From IMG/VR virus record IMGVR_UViG_3300009009_000018, positions 1 through 48,869 of that record: 48,869 nucleotides of DNA; one strand, 5' to 3'. Of the stretch, positions 39,201-47,660 are shown one piece after another. Positions within the stretch are counted from its first letter, which is position 1; each line of letters opens with the position of its first letter. Both the position numbers and the translations under genes were made by a program. The notes below the pieces were generated by a model that saw nothing but the letters and a program-made list of their open reading frames with translations, did no database searches and was not told where the DNA came from. The stretch comes from a virus.

Positions 39201-39327
39201 GCTTGTGTTCCGAGATCCTGCAGATCCAACTCTTTTCCACATCGGATACAATTACTTCTTGGCAACAACGGCAAAACGAGTGTTCGGTCTTTATACCGTA
39301 AATTTAGCTGGTGGTTTTCCTAAATAA
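36283..39327 (+). CDS. Contractile tail sheath protein (very large)
   Basis: The sheath surrounds the tail tube and contracts to drive it through the host envelope. The N-terminus (TTRYVEVGTYIGQFYLPG) and the C-terminal half (LNYFNALPDQLQIVN, ENMMLGGNNIIFFGDEGNG, NINQMVQKQFVTRDIRRV) fit the sheath core. At 1014 residues it is far longer than T4 gp18 (659). Two tandem beta domains (about 210-335 and 345-460) share TPTRxA, FTIDE and GAxxFxxGDxFxF patterns, and are probably surface decorations. GAGAGAGAGG precedes the ATG. The tube gene follows 101 bp later, separated by a strong hairpin. Confidence 0.9.
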   Translation: MAIATLATTRYVEVGTYIGQFYLPGAGALPNEARVVCLVGRGDRNIMIRNSQIRRAFVYEEQLTFSTLAPFVASLNFPADGNQSSPTSLRTGDGVEISANKWSYVLDGGEYKKIQLVDSAYDPMAQFYLSYQSTSRDVIDPIPAITVQSLSAVAEVREITALGVLQDQQEFEEFKDFVGTYEIDTLVGEASNSNPSSGFSSITSAATGSGLLTLNASSLFSHAYNRVYSLECVTSSGITPTRAAEFKWTSAPVSFGNHALPSVPLNPAEDAPTFTIDESNPSSYTQLLELGVMVDLDFGATNFAAGDLFYFQGNGPSLIEIDPKLLNANQFTEFSSVVPSIDALSTGSVAFSSLAADYVYTEHNMSFRLKVISVANTTPTRTAVFAWAGYGTMMASGSFTIDEASATSLVQPLGASGIKMEFSFGASHFVVGDVFSFTVSAPRLFYKGKEAVRNTKFTVGAVSYPAVNRAAIAGAFVTDTAEGRFGNWQADTATNQGRFEIPDGLRFYIRNAYLSDLVNPTPSGSRLASGDVFNMQVRFTGGLDFSLLRDETQTFSNPSEIATDTAGAITGTVGARYITLSNMPVTIMSVTEIATGDAVSFIQVTGTPYLVITQLGFSTSNGDLMVNYRWRGGEPSPGQIYYMSAKYLRPNAFYNRPFLFLSKSDLESFLAPSTVRNDLYIGSQVCWDYNIPALFVIQVKDADDDGMYSREDFKVAIEAFRQDRRATDLVVLNYFNALPDQLQIVNMCNDPFELHECMTYIGTPIGTTIGSEVEVGSLIFLSRKTLAVYGQSPAHGTRVLVSATRATRTIQLEDKTSTSVTLDGSFVAAALAALNSSFVDPKETLLFKQVTSFDTVQTYTNPENMMLGGNNIIFFGDEGNGIYRIKEDVTTDPFSPDTLNINQMVQKQFVTRDIRRVINGSLISMVFPSAETGVITLQSILSSRLSTLVGNNLIGKYQDASGAIRDLDPAADALVFRDPADPTLFHIGYNYFLATTAKRVFGLYTVNLAGGFPK

Positions 39328-39336
39328 GTAAGATTT

Positions 39337-39384
39337 TGTTGCTGAAGTATCTTTTCTCTAACAAAGAAAAGATACTTCGCAACA
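39337..39384 (+). terminator. Long hairpin between sheath and tube genes
   Basis: GAAGTATCTTTTC (39344-39356) pairs perfectly with GAAAAGATACTTC (39366-39378) around a 9-nt loop. TGTTGC/GCAACA extend the stem past a single bulged T. There is no U-tract. It could attenuate read-through or protect mRNA ends, so that tube and sheath are made in different amounts. Confidence 0.7.
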
Positions 39385-39428
39385 TAGATTAAACTACAGG
39401 GACTTTTTTATAAAAGTGAGGCAAAAAG

Positions 39429-39977
39429 ATGAGTAACTTTACACGCGCAGCAAACAAGGGATCTCAAAATAGTTATGGGGTGAAAGATGTTTCCCCTCTC
39501 GACTATAAATCAACACAAGGTGCATTGACTACAAAAGTGTATCACGGTGTAAGTATCACAACTGGTGACAGTAATATAATTGGTAGAATTCAATCTTGGC
39601 AACCAGACTCCTACACAAGAGAAGGCATTCACTTATATGAATTAGCCGATCTTTCTTTTGGTAGACCAGTCGAGTACGTCCCAGGAAAAGCGACGGGTTT
39701 CACTATCGCAGTTACCCGTGCTGAAGTATGGGAATCCGAAATGGAAATCGCGTTTGGATTTGGTACTACCTTTGATGATCTAATTGATCAAACACGTCCA
39801 TTCTCTGTAAAAGAGTTTTGGATTAAAGGCAATGCAGGATACTCTCAGGTGTGGGATTATAAAGGTTGTTGGTTCACAGGCAAGAACATAGATGCAATCA
39901 CTAGTGATGGTGATGGTGTTACTAAAATTTCTGCGACCTTGGCATATGTATCGAGACAGAAATCGGTTAGTAAGTAA
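39429..39977 (+). CDS. Tail tube protein (T4 gp19-like)
   Basis: The 182-residue length and position directly after sheath match the tube protein of contractile tails. The visible beta pattern fits the tube fold: FGRPVEYVPGKATGFTIAVT, WESEMEIAFGFGTTFDDL, FWIKGNAGYSQVWDYKG and ITSDGDGVTKISATLAYVS. GAGG precedes the ATG by 9 nt. A TAGATTAAAC word upstream is a weak version of the TAAGATTA motif. Confidence 0.85.
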   Translation: MSNFTRAANKGSQNSYGVKDVSPLDYKSTQGALTTKVYHGVSITTGDSNIIGRIQSWQPDSYTREGIHLYELADLSFGRPVEYVPGKATGFTIAVTRAEVWESEMEIAFGFGTTFDDLIDQTRPFSVKEFWIKGNAGYSQVWDYKGCWFTGKNIDAITSDGDGVTKISATLAYVSRQKSVSK

Positions 39978-40013
39978 ATACTAAAGGTGTATACGCAGAA
40001 GAGGGAATAAAAG

Positions 40014-41669
40014 ATGCTTTTATTTAGAGAAGTATATGGGTGGTTACGCTATCTAGTGACCAAAGATCCACTATGCAATAGCCATGGGGTAATAGTTGAG
40101 GAGATATACTCAACATTTGCTCCATTATCAGATGCGAATGACGGAGTTAGAACGCTGGTCATTCACAGAGTGCAAGATGGCCTGACACCGAGAATTGAGT
40201 TCCGTGCTATCGGTATTCATCCACAAATATACTGGTATCCAGAAGGAGCATCCGAAGGAACTCTCGTTGGTGTAACTAACCAGTTTGGTTTTACGGGTGA
40301 CTATAAAAGTTGGGACTGTAGTGATCTTTGTCAGTATCTCCTTCTTCTGGCAAAAGATAAATTTTGTGCCGAGGCCGATAAGGTTGAAGACGAAAAAGTA
40401 GTAGCGAATACCGTAATTGACTATCCAGTCGTAAAACGGATTTTGGATGCTGTAGAACGCGCATCGCAAAAAGGAACTAGACTTACTGGTGACATGGTTA
40501 ACAAATGGTTAAAAGAGAATAAACAAGGCGATCTTATGGATTTTGCCTTAAGTGTCATGCACTGGTTTGACAAGGGTAAGATCCAATGGAAAGAGATTGA
40601 CTACTTAGAAGATGAATACGCACCGGGCAAGGACATCATTGATTGGTCGTGGCTTAAAAGGCAGTTGAATACAGGAGACCGCATCGATAAGCTACCTCCT
40701 CCAATAGCAGACCGTGTAGTATCTTCTGTAGAAAAGATGTCGGATACAGCGGTACAATCTCGATTTGATAACATTCTACGTGACTTTTCCCGTGGAAAAC
40801 AGATATCAGCATCGTTGACTACAAATGCAGTTAGGCTCGGTATTTCCGCTATTTCTCACTTTAAAGACGGAAATATTCCATTTCATTATCTGCAGCAGTT
40901 AGAAATTTGCGATCCTTATGAAACAGTGCTTCCTTGGTCTTTCGTACGTAGGAACGTATTAAGTTATTCTCAGGGAATACATGCTGTCACTACAGATACA
41001 CTGCCAACGCTAATTCTATCTTGGTTAAAAGACAGTCATCTTCTTATTTTGTTATATAAAGGTGAGACAGACCAAGAAGACGCACTAAGCAAAGCATTAG
41101 AAGCACAGTTAACTCATCATATCGGGCTTACACTCACAAATGACGCATGGATGAAATCCATGCTTAGTTCGTTGGCGTTAAATAGCGTAGCTGACATGAA
41201 ACGTTCCCTTCAAGTGGAATTTGATCTTTGGCTTTTAGATGCGTTATCTCCTGCAATCAAGCAGTGGAAATTACCACTTAGCCCCCACGCTTTCTCTATC
41301 GAACAAAAAGATCAGGAAGCATATGGGAAAATGTATAAGACGTGGGAAAAGATCGTTAAAGACTATTTAATTACGTACAGAGAAGAATCGGGTAAAAGGC
41401 TACTAGATGCTTTAACTCAATTTTACTCTCAGCTTATGAGCATGTGGAAAACAGAGGAGTTAAAAGACTATAAAGCGAAAATACCATCTGCTACTAAGAT
41501 ATTAGACGCAGTAGAGAAGGGTAATTTAACTGGTCTTTTAGATTTACTTTGTGAGGATTTCGAAAATGAAGTAGGCAGTAAAATACCACAAGAGATCAAA
41601 ACTAAGTTGTTAGCAAGTCCATACTTTAATGCAATTAGCCGTGAGGTTAAAGTACAAGGCATGTTATAA
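40014..41669 (+). CDS. Large helical protein of unknown function after tail tube
   Basis: The 551-residue product has an N-terminal beta region (IEFRAIGIHPQIYWYPEG). The rest is almost wholly helical, with Trp- and Lys-rich helices (LPWSFVRRNVLSYSQG, KMYKTWEKIVKDYL, MSMWKTEELKDYK). No motif is recognised. In many myoviruses a tape-measure chaperone or tail assembly gene follows tube, so a tail role is possible. GAGGGA precedes the ATG. Confidence 0.6.
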   Translation: MLLFREVYGWLRYLVTKDPLCNSHGVIVEEIYSTFAPLSDANDGVRTLVIHRVQDGLTPRIEFRAIGIHPQIYWYPEGASEGTLVGVTNQFGFTGDYKSWDCSDLCQYLLLLAKDKFCAEADKVEDEKVVANTVIDYPVVKRILDAVERASQKGTRLTGDMVNKWLKENKQGDLMDFALSVMHWFDKGKIQWKEIDYLEDEYAPGKDIIDWSWLKRQLNTGDRIDKLPPPIADRVVSSVEKMSDTAVQSRFDNILRDFSRGKQISASLTTNAVRLGISAISHFKDGNIPFHYLQQLEICDPYETVLPWSFVRRNVLSYSQGIHAVTTDTLPTLILSWLKDSHLLILLYKGETDQEDALSKALEAQLTHHIGLTLTNDAWMKSMLSSLALNSVADMKRSLQVEFDLWLLDALSPAIKQWKLPLSPHAFSIEQKDQEAYGKMYKTWEKIVKDYLITYREESGKRLLDALTQFYSQLMSMWKTEELKDYKAKIPSATKILDAVEKGNLTGLLDLLCEDFENEVGSKIPQEIKTKLLASPYFNAISREVKVQGML

Positions 41670-41678
41670 GGGGTTAAT

Positions 41679-41897
41679 ATGAGCGAGGAGACTTTAGAGT
41701 ATTTAGAACAAGTTCTCTCAGGTCTACGCGCTAGATTTGCTGCGGGTGATAAAAGTGTGGAAGCTAAACTTAGAGCAGTATCCGCAAAAGTGGATCAAAT
41801 AAGACTACAAAATGAGTTAGCAAAACCATTACCCACACCCATAAGCATAGGCCAGCAGCTAGCAAAGATAGTTAAACGTCGAAGTTGCTGCCGTTAA
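41679..41897 (+). CDS. Small helical protein
   Basis: This 72-residue protein is a single charged helix region (LEYLEQVLSGLRARFAAG, EAKLRAVSAKVDQIRL) with a basic Cys-ending tail (KRRSCCR). AGGGG precedes the ATG at 10 bp from the stop of the previous gene. The open frame of the next gene overlaps it only if that gene's longer start is used. No family is recognised. Confidence 0.55.
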   Translation: MSEETLEYLEQVLSGLRARFAAGDKSVEAKLRAVSAKVDQIRLQNELAKPLPTPISIGQQLAKIVKRRSCCR

Positions 41898-41911
41898 TAA
41901 AGGGGGTGAGT

Positions 41912-42391
41912 ATGAAATTGATAGTAGAGGGAGAAATTAGTGCAACAAGTTATAAAAAACTTGTGACCCGTTTGCGCCATTTAAATAAAAAACAGCTTTG
42001 GGAGATATTAGATCATTATCTCTTCCACCTTATGTCGGATAAAGATGTAACGGAGCTGATGAACATATTAAATGAGCGTGCGCTAACAGATCAGCAAAAC
42101 ACAACTAATGAAGTAGCGGCTTCTGCCTTAGATGACGACTTATTTTATGTAGTCGATCCTCAAGATCGATTTAATCCTCCCGTCATAGCCACTGTCCCAT
42201 CAGATGAAGGCTTAGAAAAATTTAAAGGGCAACTTGATCTTTTGTACGATCAAACCTGCTTTTCTTACTATATCGAGCCAGAAATACGTACAGAGGTTGC
42301 GAAGAAGCTTATATCGTTTGCTACTGCATCCAACCTTCCAATTTTAGATCATTGGAAAGTATATAGTGAAGAAGAAGGGGAAGTCTCTTGA
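41912..42391 (+). CDS. Head-type protein with second leader class (MKLIVE)
   Basis: I use the ATG at 41912, with GGGGG 5 nt upstream, giving 159 residues. The product begins MKLIVEGEISATS. I-V-E followed by G fits the T4-type prohead protease cleavage rule (I or L, any residue, E, then a small residue). The rest is helical with an acidic patch and no known motif. It overlaps the next gene by 4 bp (TTGA), and that gene begins with the same kind of leader. Packaging into the head is inferred. Confidence 0.55.
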   Translation: MKLIVEGEISATSYKKLVTRLRHLNKKQLWEILDHYLFHLMSDKDVTELMNILNERALTDQQNTTNEVAASALDDDLFYVVDPQDRFNPPVIATVPSDEGLEKFKGQLDLLYDQTCFSYYIEPEIRTEVAKKLISFATASNLPILDHWKVYSEEEGEVS

Positions 42392-45300
42392 ACCTCATCG
42401 TAGAATCAGCGGTAAATAAAAATAGTGATATGATCGTCTCCATTCCTAAAGGCGGTTTTATTATTCGTAGTACTGAGAACGAACTTAAAAAATTAAAGAT
42501 CGGAAATCGCTTCTATCTATACGTTGATGACGTGGGGGAAATTAGTCATCTAGGGGGTTTATTTAAACATGAACCCACACGCAATGATGTTATTAGCCAA
42601 AGCGCATTTAAAGATGCAGCAACAGCTTCTTTTTCCTTAGAACCAAAAAGGACTTCCTTTGGCACACAAGAGCAACAAGACTTACATAAAGAGTCTATGG
42701 GATTATTTGGCTCTCGTCTCTCTCCATCCTTTATACAAATAGATAAAATTAAATTAGGTGAAACAAAAATAGGGGAGCGTACTTTTCCGTATGCCTTTAT
42801 CACAGGAAAAGTAAATAACGTAAAAGACGCAAGATTAGACTACCTAAGTGATCACGAAGAAACTACTTTTGGTAAAGGTCAATTTGACATCGATGATGTT
42901 AGAGCATTACCAAATGGAAAATTTTTATATCTTTCCTTAACTCCTTACGCAGAACAGATTGAGCGTCTAGTTGAAGAGCAAGTGGAAGCGTTTAATCATT
43001 ACTCCTCATTGTATGGATCGGAATCAGAAGAAAAAGCAGATTGGGTGTCTAAGTACGAACACACACGAAAATTACTAAAGCCCCACGCTGGAGAAATCTA
43101 TAAGTATAAAGATGGCTTTATCTATTACATAAATTCTGGTGGCAATTGGCAAGTAGAGTGCGTCTATGGCATGAGAAAATTAGACATTGTTGATAGGGAG
43201 CGTATTTATCAACATCTAGTCCAAACGGGAGAGGTAACGTCAGATCTTAAAGAAAAAAGACAGTTATTATCTTCAAAACCGTTTCTTGAACAACGAAAAT
43301 TAGACCATATAGCACATGCTCTTCAGCCTCACGTGACGGCAGAGAGAAAAAAAGATAGTTCTGAAATCGACCGATTGCAGAAGAAGTTGGCGACGTTAAA
43401 ACCTACGGATGGTCCTTTGGGAGTAAATGACCTTTCTGGCTTACGAAAGGGAGTAGATCTTTTTCCGCACCAATCTATGGTCCTCGCCTCTTTAAAAGAA
43501 CGAGATCGCATGTTGGTGGATGCAGATCCAGGAGCAGGGAAAGCCCTCACCATCATATGCGACGTACTCCAACAGATGCGAGCAGGTAAACTGCAACGCC
43601 CCCTTGTCGTCATGCCAGAATCTCTAATGACGCAGTTTGCGCAAGAAGTTAAACGATTCTCTGAGTTAAACCCATGGATAATATCTACAGACAGTATTAA
43701 AAAATGGGGTAAGACAAGAGAGCTACCTGAGTTTATAGAAGACGCAAAACGAGCACCAAGAAATACGATATATCTTACTTCGTATACGTGGCTATCGTTA
43801 GATCCTGAGCTAGTAGATAACGGAGAAATAACCGAAGGCTTGGGTAAGATAGGATACCGCAAAATAAAAGTATTTAATCGTCCTAGTATTCTATTAAAGC
43901 GTCTTGGGGTAGATGCTGTTTATATGGATGAGTGCCATCTTTTGCGTGGCAACAGCAATAAAGCACGTGCTGCATCCGCTCTTTCCGAAGCGCCAATTGT
44001 TCGTGGATTAACAGGAACCGTGATGGCTGGTAACCCCTATGACGCAGTAGCGCCCATGTCCTATATACATTCATCTGTGTTTGGAACGCAGGATGATTTT
44101 ATTAACGAGTACACTGCGAGTGGTAGCATTCACGACTATAAAAAAGAAGCTCCAAAAAAAATTCGTAGTCGGCTAAAAGGTTTCGGTGTTGTTCCTGTGC
44201 GTAAAAGTGCTTGGATGCACCTTCTTCCTACAGTCCACAGACAAGTTCACTATGCGGAGTTTTCACCAGACCAGAAAAAAGCATATGCTGCTCTCCTAGC
44301 CAATATTATGGACGAAATCCGTAATGACCCTAGACTATCCGCGCTTTTAAAAAGAGTGGAAGAATCTTTGAAAAACGGCGAAGAGATTGACGCTGGTCCT
44401 CTTTTGGCTCGATTCACTCCTCTTGACGTGTTTTTAAATTCTCCTTCGGAAGCTAAAGACTGGCTAAAAGGGATTATGCTTGGAGAAAATGCAGTTAGCC
44501 CAAAAGCTAAAATCATATCTTCTATTATCCATAAACACCTAGCCATGCCAAACGCAGGAAAAATTCTTGTCTTTGTTCAATATAAAGAAGCAGCAAAAAA
44601 TCTACTTGAACATTTAGACGAAAGTTTAAAAGCACAGGCAGACTACTACGAAGGTGGAATGACTGGGATTCTTACTAGATTTAAGTCACCACAAGATCCC
44701 CTTAAAATACTCTTTGCTGTAGATAAATCTTTAGTCATGGGACATAACCTACAGGTGGCTAATTGCATCATCCATGCTGACGTAAAATGGATGTTTGGAG
44801 ACATGTTCCAAAGAGAAGCAAGAGCCGCACGTAACGGGCAGACAAGAGATGTTTACATCCATACCGTACTTATGCGAGGATCGGCTGAAGTCCTTAAAAT
44901 GGCACGCGTTATCTCTGCAGAACATCTCATAGCAAAAGCAAATAGCGATTTTACTGACGACACGGTTTTGCAGCCAGTAAGAATGACGCTTTCTAATATG
45001 CAAGCCTTTACAGAAGAGCACCAACTTTCTCCTTATATCGAACGAAAACAAGCAATTGAATCAGGAGCAAAGACGCAATCAGAAAAAGAAAAAGATGTCT
45101 ATGGTCCTACTATGGTACGCCCACACGGGTACACTCCGATTACAAAGACATTTGCAGAAGCAAAAGAGCTTAAAAAAGTTCCATCTTCTCACGATTTTAG
45201 TGGAGACGAAAGAGACCTAGAAGAACTCACAGAACAAGATATAGAAGATCTTCCAGAAGATCCTAAACATCCAAAATTGCTTAATTTGGGTTTAATGCAG

Positions 45301-45921
45301 TGGGATAACGATTGGTATATTTACTCCTACAAATCCGCAGATCCCGACGGATTTCTCCGTAAGTTAGGGTTTTCTCTTATGCGTGGTTACTACTATGTGG
45401 AGATACCATCTAAAAGCAGTGTTGATAATTTAATTAATCGACTTGAAAAGACATTAAAGATTACGAATAAATTGGAATTCGAACGTCAAGTAAGAGAAAC
45501 TCGCGTCATTACGCAAGGAGTAAAAGAAGGGCTTAAAAAAGCAGCCCAAAAAGCACGACAAAACGTAGCAGCAAAAGCCGAAGTAAGTCCCGATTATATC
45601 GATAAGTCAAAAGCAGGAGAGATTGAACTTCAGTTCGGGGTTGTCGATGGTACTCCGGTTGTATGGACGCACGCAGTATTAGACACCAATGATCCAGAAC
45701 TACCAGCAATTAAACGTGCTGGCTTTACTCTTGAACCTCCACTTTGGCGAAGATTAGTAACAAGATCTCTTCTTAAGTTAATACTTAAAAAGCTTCAGGA
45801 TAATTATCCTCAAGCCCGCATTGCAAATTGGGATCAATTTAAAGACATATCCCATATGACATTTAAGGGTTTGGATCTTACCGAATTCGATTCTTTAGCC
45901 CTCGCTGGAAAGAAATCATGA
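42388..45921 (+). CDS. SNF2-type helicase, candidate virion-packaged protein
   Basis: The 1177-residue protein starts at a TTG overlapping the previous stop. MNLIVESAVNKN is a leader like the one before it (I-V-E, then S). After about 360 residues of unknown sequence the helicase core begins: VDLFPHQSMVLASL, Walker A as DADPGAGKA (Lys385, with Ala386 in place of Ser/Thr), DECH at 514-517, GLTGT, and a second lobe with ILVFVQYKEA and REARAARNGQ (about 808-818). The C-terminal 300 residues are mixed and unrecognised. SNF2 proteins translocate on duplex DNA. A packaged one could protect incoming DNA, as proposed for P1 DarB. The Ala substitution may lower ATPase activity. Confidence 0.85.
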   Translation: MNLIVESAVNKNSDMIVSIPKGGFIIRSTENELKKLKIGNRFYLYVDDVGEISHLGGLFKHEPTRNDVISQSAFKDAATASFSLEPKRTSFGTQEQQDLHKESMGLFGSRLSPSFIQIDKIKLGETKIGERTFPYAFITGKVNNVKDARLDYLSDHEETTFGKGQFDIDDVRALPNGKFLYLSLTPYAEQIERLVEEQVEAFNHYSSLYGSESEEKADWVSKYEHTRKLLKPHAGEIYKYKDGFIYYINSGGNWQVECVYGMRKLDIVDRERIYQHLVQTGEVTSDLKEKRQLLSSKPFLEQRKLDHIAHALQPHVTAERKKDSSEIDRLQKKLATLKPTDGPLGVNDLSGLRKGVDLFPHQSMVLASLKERDRMLVDADPGAGKALTIICDVLQQMRAGKLQRPLVVMPESLMTQFAQEVKRFSELNPWIISTDSIKKWGKTRELPEFIEDAKRAPRNTIYLTSYTWLSLDPELVDNGEITEGLGKIGYRKIKVFNRPSILLKRLGVDAVYMDECHLLRGNSNKARAASALSEAPIVRGLTGTVMAGNPYDAVAPMSYIHSSVFGTQDDFINEYTASGSIHDYKKEAPKKIRSRLKGFGVVPVRKSAWMHLLPTVHRQVHYAEFSPDQKKAYAALLANIMDEIRNDPRLSALLKRVEESLKNGEEIDAGPLLARFTPLDVFLNSPSEAKDWLKGIMLGENAVSPKAKIISSIIHKHLAMPNAGKILVFVQYKEAAKNLLEHLDESLKAQADYYEGGMTGILTRFKSPQDPLKILFAVDKSLVMGHNLQVANCIIHADVKWMFGDMFQREARAARNGQTRDVYIHTVLMRGSAEVLKMARVISAEHLIAKANSDFTDDTVLQPVRMTLSNMQAFTEEHQLSPYIERKQAIESGAKTQSEKEKDVYGPTMVRPHGYTPITKTFAEAKELKKVPSSHDFSGDERDLEELTEQDIEDLPEDPKHPKLLNLGLMQWDNDWYIYSYKSADPDGFLRKLGFSLMRGYYYVEIPSKSSVDNLINRLEKTLKITNKLEFERQVRETRVITQGVKEGLKKAAQKARQNVAAKAEVSPDYIDKSKAGEIELQFGVVDGTPVVWTHAVLDTNDPELPAIKRAGFTLEPPLWRRLVTRSLLKLILKKLQDNYPQARIANWDQFKDISHMTFKGLDLTEFDSLALAGKKS

Positions 45922-46304
45922 CAGATATAAAATACCCAAAGGCTAGAAAAGCAAAAAATCCCAATACAGATGTCGTCTTTATATATGAATCAGGCGGAAG
46001 AGATGTGGTGGATCCTTTCAGCAAAGATTCGTTAGAAATGCTCGCGGATGAGACAGAGGGAAGTTGGGAGATAGACTTACGAAATACATCTAGGCGAGAA
46101 AACGGAGGGTATCCAATAGAAGAAGATGAGTGGGGATATCAAAAAGACGTACAGGTGTACCCGTTCTATTACTCAAAAAAAGGAGCGCCAAGAGGACAAG
46201 GATACCCAATTGAAAAACTGTGGTGGCAGAAAGCACTTAGTAGCTTTAAAACCGAAGTTGAGTGTAAGTATCAGATTTTGGTAAGTAAACGTGACAGACT
46301 GTAA
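45918..46304 (+). CDS. Small protein after the helicase, unknown function
   Basis: The 128-residue product overlaps the helicase stop (ATGA), so it is translationally coupled. It has DVVFIYESGGRDVVDP, a Trp/Tyr-rich centre (WEIDLRNTSRRENGGYP, VQVYPFYYSKKG), and a basic C-terminus. No family is recognised. It may work with the helicase. There is no leader. Confidence 0.55.
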   Translation: MTDIKYPKARKAKNPNTDVVFIYESGGRDVVDPFSKDSLEMLADETEGSWEIDLRNTSRRENGGYPIEEDEWGYQKDVQVYPFYYSKKGAPRGQGYPIEKLWWQKALSSFKTEVECKYQILVSKRDRL

Positions 46305-46387
46305 TCGGAGCGTTTCACACCTGTAATAAAGTGTGGTATTCAGGTTTTTACTCCGATATAAAACGGGTAACGAAGATTTACTCGTTA
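46304..46387 (+). promoter_or_regulatory. Structured intergenic region (nested stems, possible pseudoknot)
   Basis: ATCGGAG (46304-46310) pairs with CTCCGAT (46351-46357). Inside it, CACAC pairs with GTGTG, and CCTG with CAGG competes or crosses, so a pseudoknot is possible. A second hairpin (TAACGA 46368-46373, TCGTTA 46382-46387) follows. The region ends before the 46452 gene, which has AAGGTGGTG upstream. It could be a terminator pair or a 5' regulatory leader. Confidence 0.4.
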
Positions 46388-46451
46388 TGAAATTGAAAGG
46401 TGGGAATAACGCTTAATTGTGTATTCCGCGTAAATAAGGTGGTGTGTACAT

Positions 46452-47498
46452 ATGTCTACTTTTTTAACAACAGGCGCATTACAGCAAGACATTGTAGATA
46501 TTGTAGCGTCTTCTCTCCCCTTACAGATAACACCGCTATCTCCAACGATCATGAGGATCACGGGGGACACAAGTCAAAGTATCGTTTTTCCAAATGCCAC
46601 AAGTTTACAAGAAGGTATCCACTATATAATCATCAACGATAGTAACGCTACTGTTACGGTAGATGATTTTTCCTCCTCGCTTTTAGGAAAAGTAGAACGT
46701 GGTGCTTCCACCACTTTTTATTTGATTTCAAACAATACTCCTGCCGGTATCTGGGGAAAGATTTCCACTGGCAGCATTGCTGGTATAACTTCAGTACGAG
46801 CAGCGGATTTTACTACTACAGTACTTCCTACTGGCACGACCCTTGAAGTAGACGGTGTTACGATTAACAACGGTGATTTAGTTCTTTTTGGGAACGCAGC
46901 CCTTAATCGTGTATATCGCGTAACAGGTATTTCTCTTAGTCTCGTCCTTGAGGAAGCTGGCGTTTTTACAGACGGAAGTCCCATTCCCTCCGTGCACGAT
47001 GCGGTGCTTATCCGAGAGGGAAAAGAAGAGAATTGCACTATTTGGTTGTATGATAGTGGTCGTACACCGCCGTGGCATAGGATATATGGTGACCTTGCTG
47101 GAATCTCGGTTGAATCTTCAACATCAATCGCAAGAGGTTACCCAGTTGCCATAAATTCTTCGGGGACATTGTCCTTGGTTGATATTTCTGATGAAGATTC
47201 TTCCTATGCATTTTGTGGTATTGCTGCACGTGATAGTTTATCTGGAGATGTGGCAAATGTGCTAGGTGCGGGGAGTCTTTTTATAGATATACCAAGCGCG
47301 TTTGGTCTTACAGGACAGTGGGGTAAGCCTGTATTTGTTTCTCACGCTGGCTATTTAACTACAATCAAACCTGACGTTGGGGTCGGGGATTTTGTCTCCC
47401 AAGATTTTATATTACACGTTGGTGTCACTACGAAAAATCCGTTAACTGGAACTACCGATCTAATCCTTAACCCTAGAATTGTAGGGCGATTAGCTTAA
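46452..47498 (+). CDS. Beta-rich virion surface or fibre-type protein
   Basis: The 348-residue product has repeated short beta strands (TIMRITGDTSQSIVFPNATS, HYIIINDSNATVTVDD, TTLEVDGVTINNGDLVLFG). This pattern is common in phage fibre or adhesin proteins, and the middle part resembles the gp-type beta modules that hold VLFGNAALNRVYRV. No catalytic motif is seen. It precedes the second Kelch gene, so the pair may form an appendage. Confidence 0.6.
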   Translation: MSTFLTTGALQQDIVDIVASSLPLQITPLSPTIMRITGDTSQSIVFPNATSLQEGIHYIIINDSNATVTVDDFSSSLLGKVERGASTTFYLISNNTPAGIWGKISTGSIAGITSVRAADFTTTVLPTGTTLEVDGVTINNGDLVLFGNAALNRVYRVTGISLSLVLEEAGVFTDGSPIPSVHDAVLIREGKEENCTIWLYDSGRTPPWHRIYGDLAGISVESSTSIARGYPVAINSSGTLSLVDISDEDSSYAFCGIAARDSLSGDVANVLGAGSLFIDIPSAFGLTGQWGKPVFVSHAGYLTTIKPDVGVGDFVSQDFILHVGVTTKNPLTGTTDLILNPRIVGRLA

Positions 47499-47554
47499 AT
47501 TCTTTTACTTCCTGATGCGTCAACAAGAGCACATCCTGTTCTTCTTTTCCGAGG

Positions 47555-47600
47555 AATAAGATTCTATAGTATAGGATCAGTGCAAATCAAAATATAGAAT
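47555..47600 (+). promoter_or_regulatory. Promoter-like motif and inverted repeat before the second Kelch gene
   Basis: AATAAGATTC (47555-47564) lies about 97 bp before the start at 47661. ATTCTATA (47561-47568) and TATAGAAT (47593-47600) form an 8-bp inverted repeat overlapping it. The rest of the 162-bp gap has no gene. An AGGAGG ribosome binding site is at its end. Confidence 0.4.
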
Positions 47601-47660
47601 TTCCTTCTCTTATGTCACTAAGTCGGTACTCGCTTATTTTTAAATTTTAAGGAGGCATTT

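Noticed and set aside
43329-43862. 177-residue open frame on the minus strand
   Set aside because: It lies wholly inside the helicase gene on the opposite strand, with no ribosome binding site or family match.
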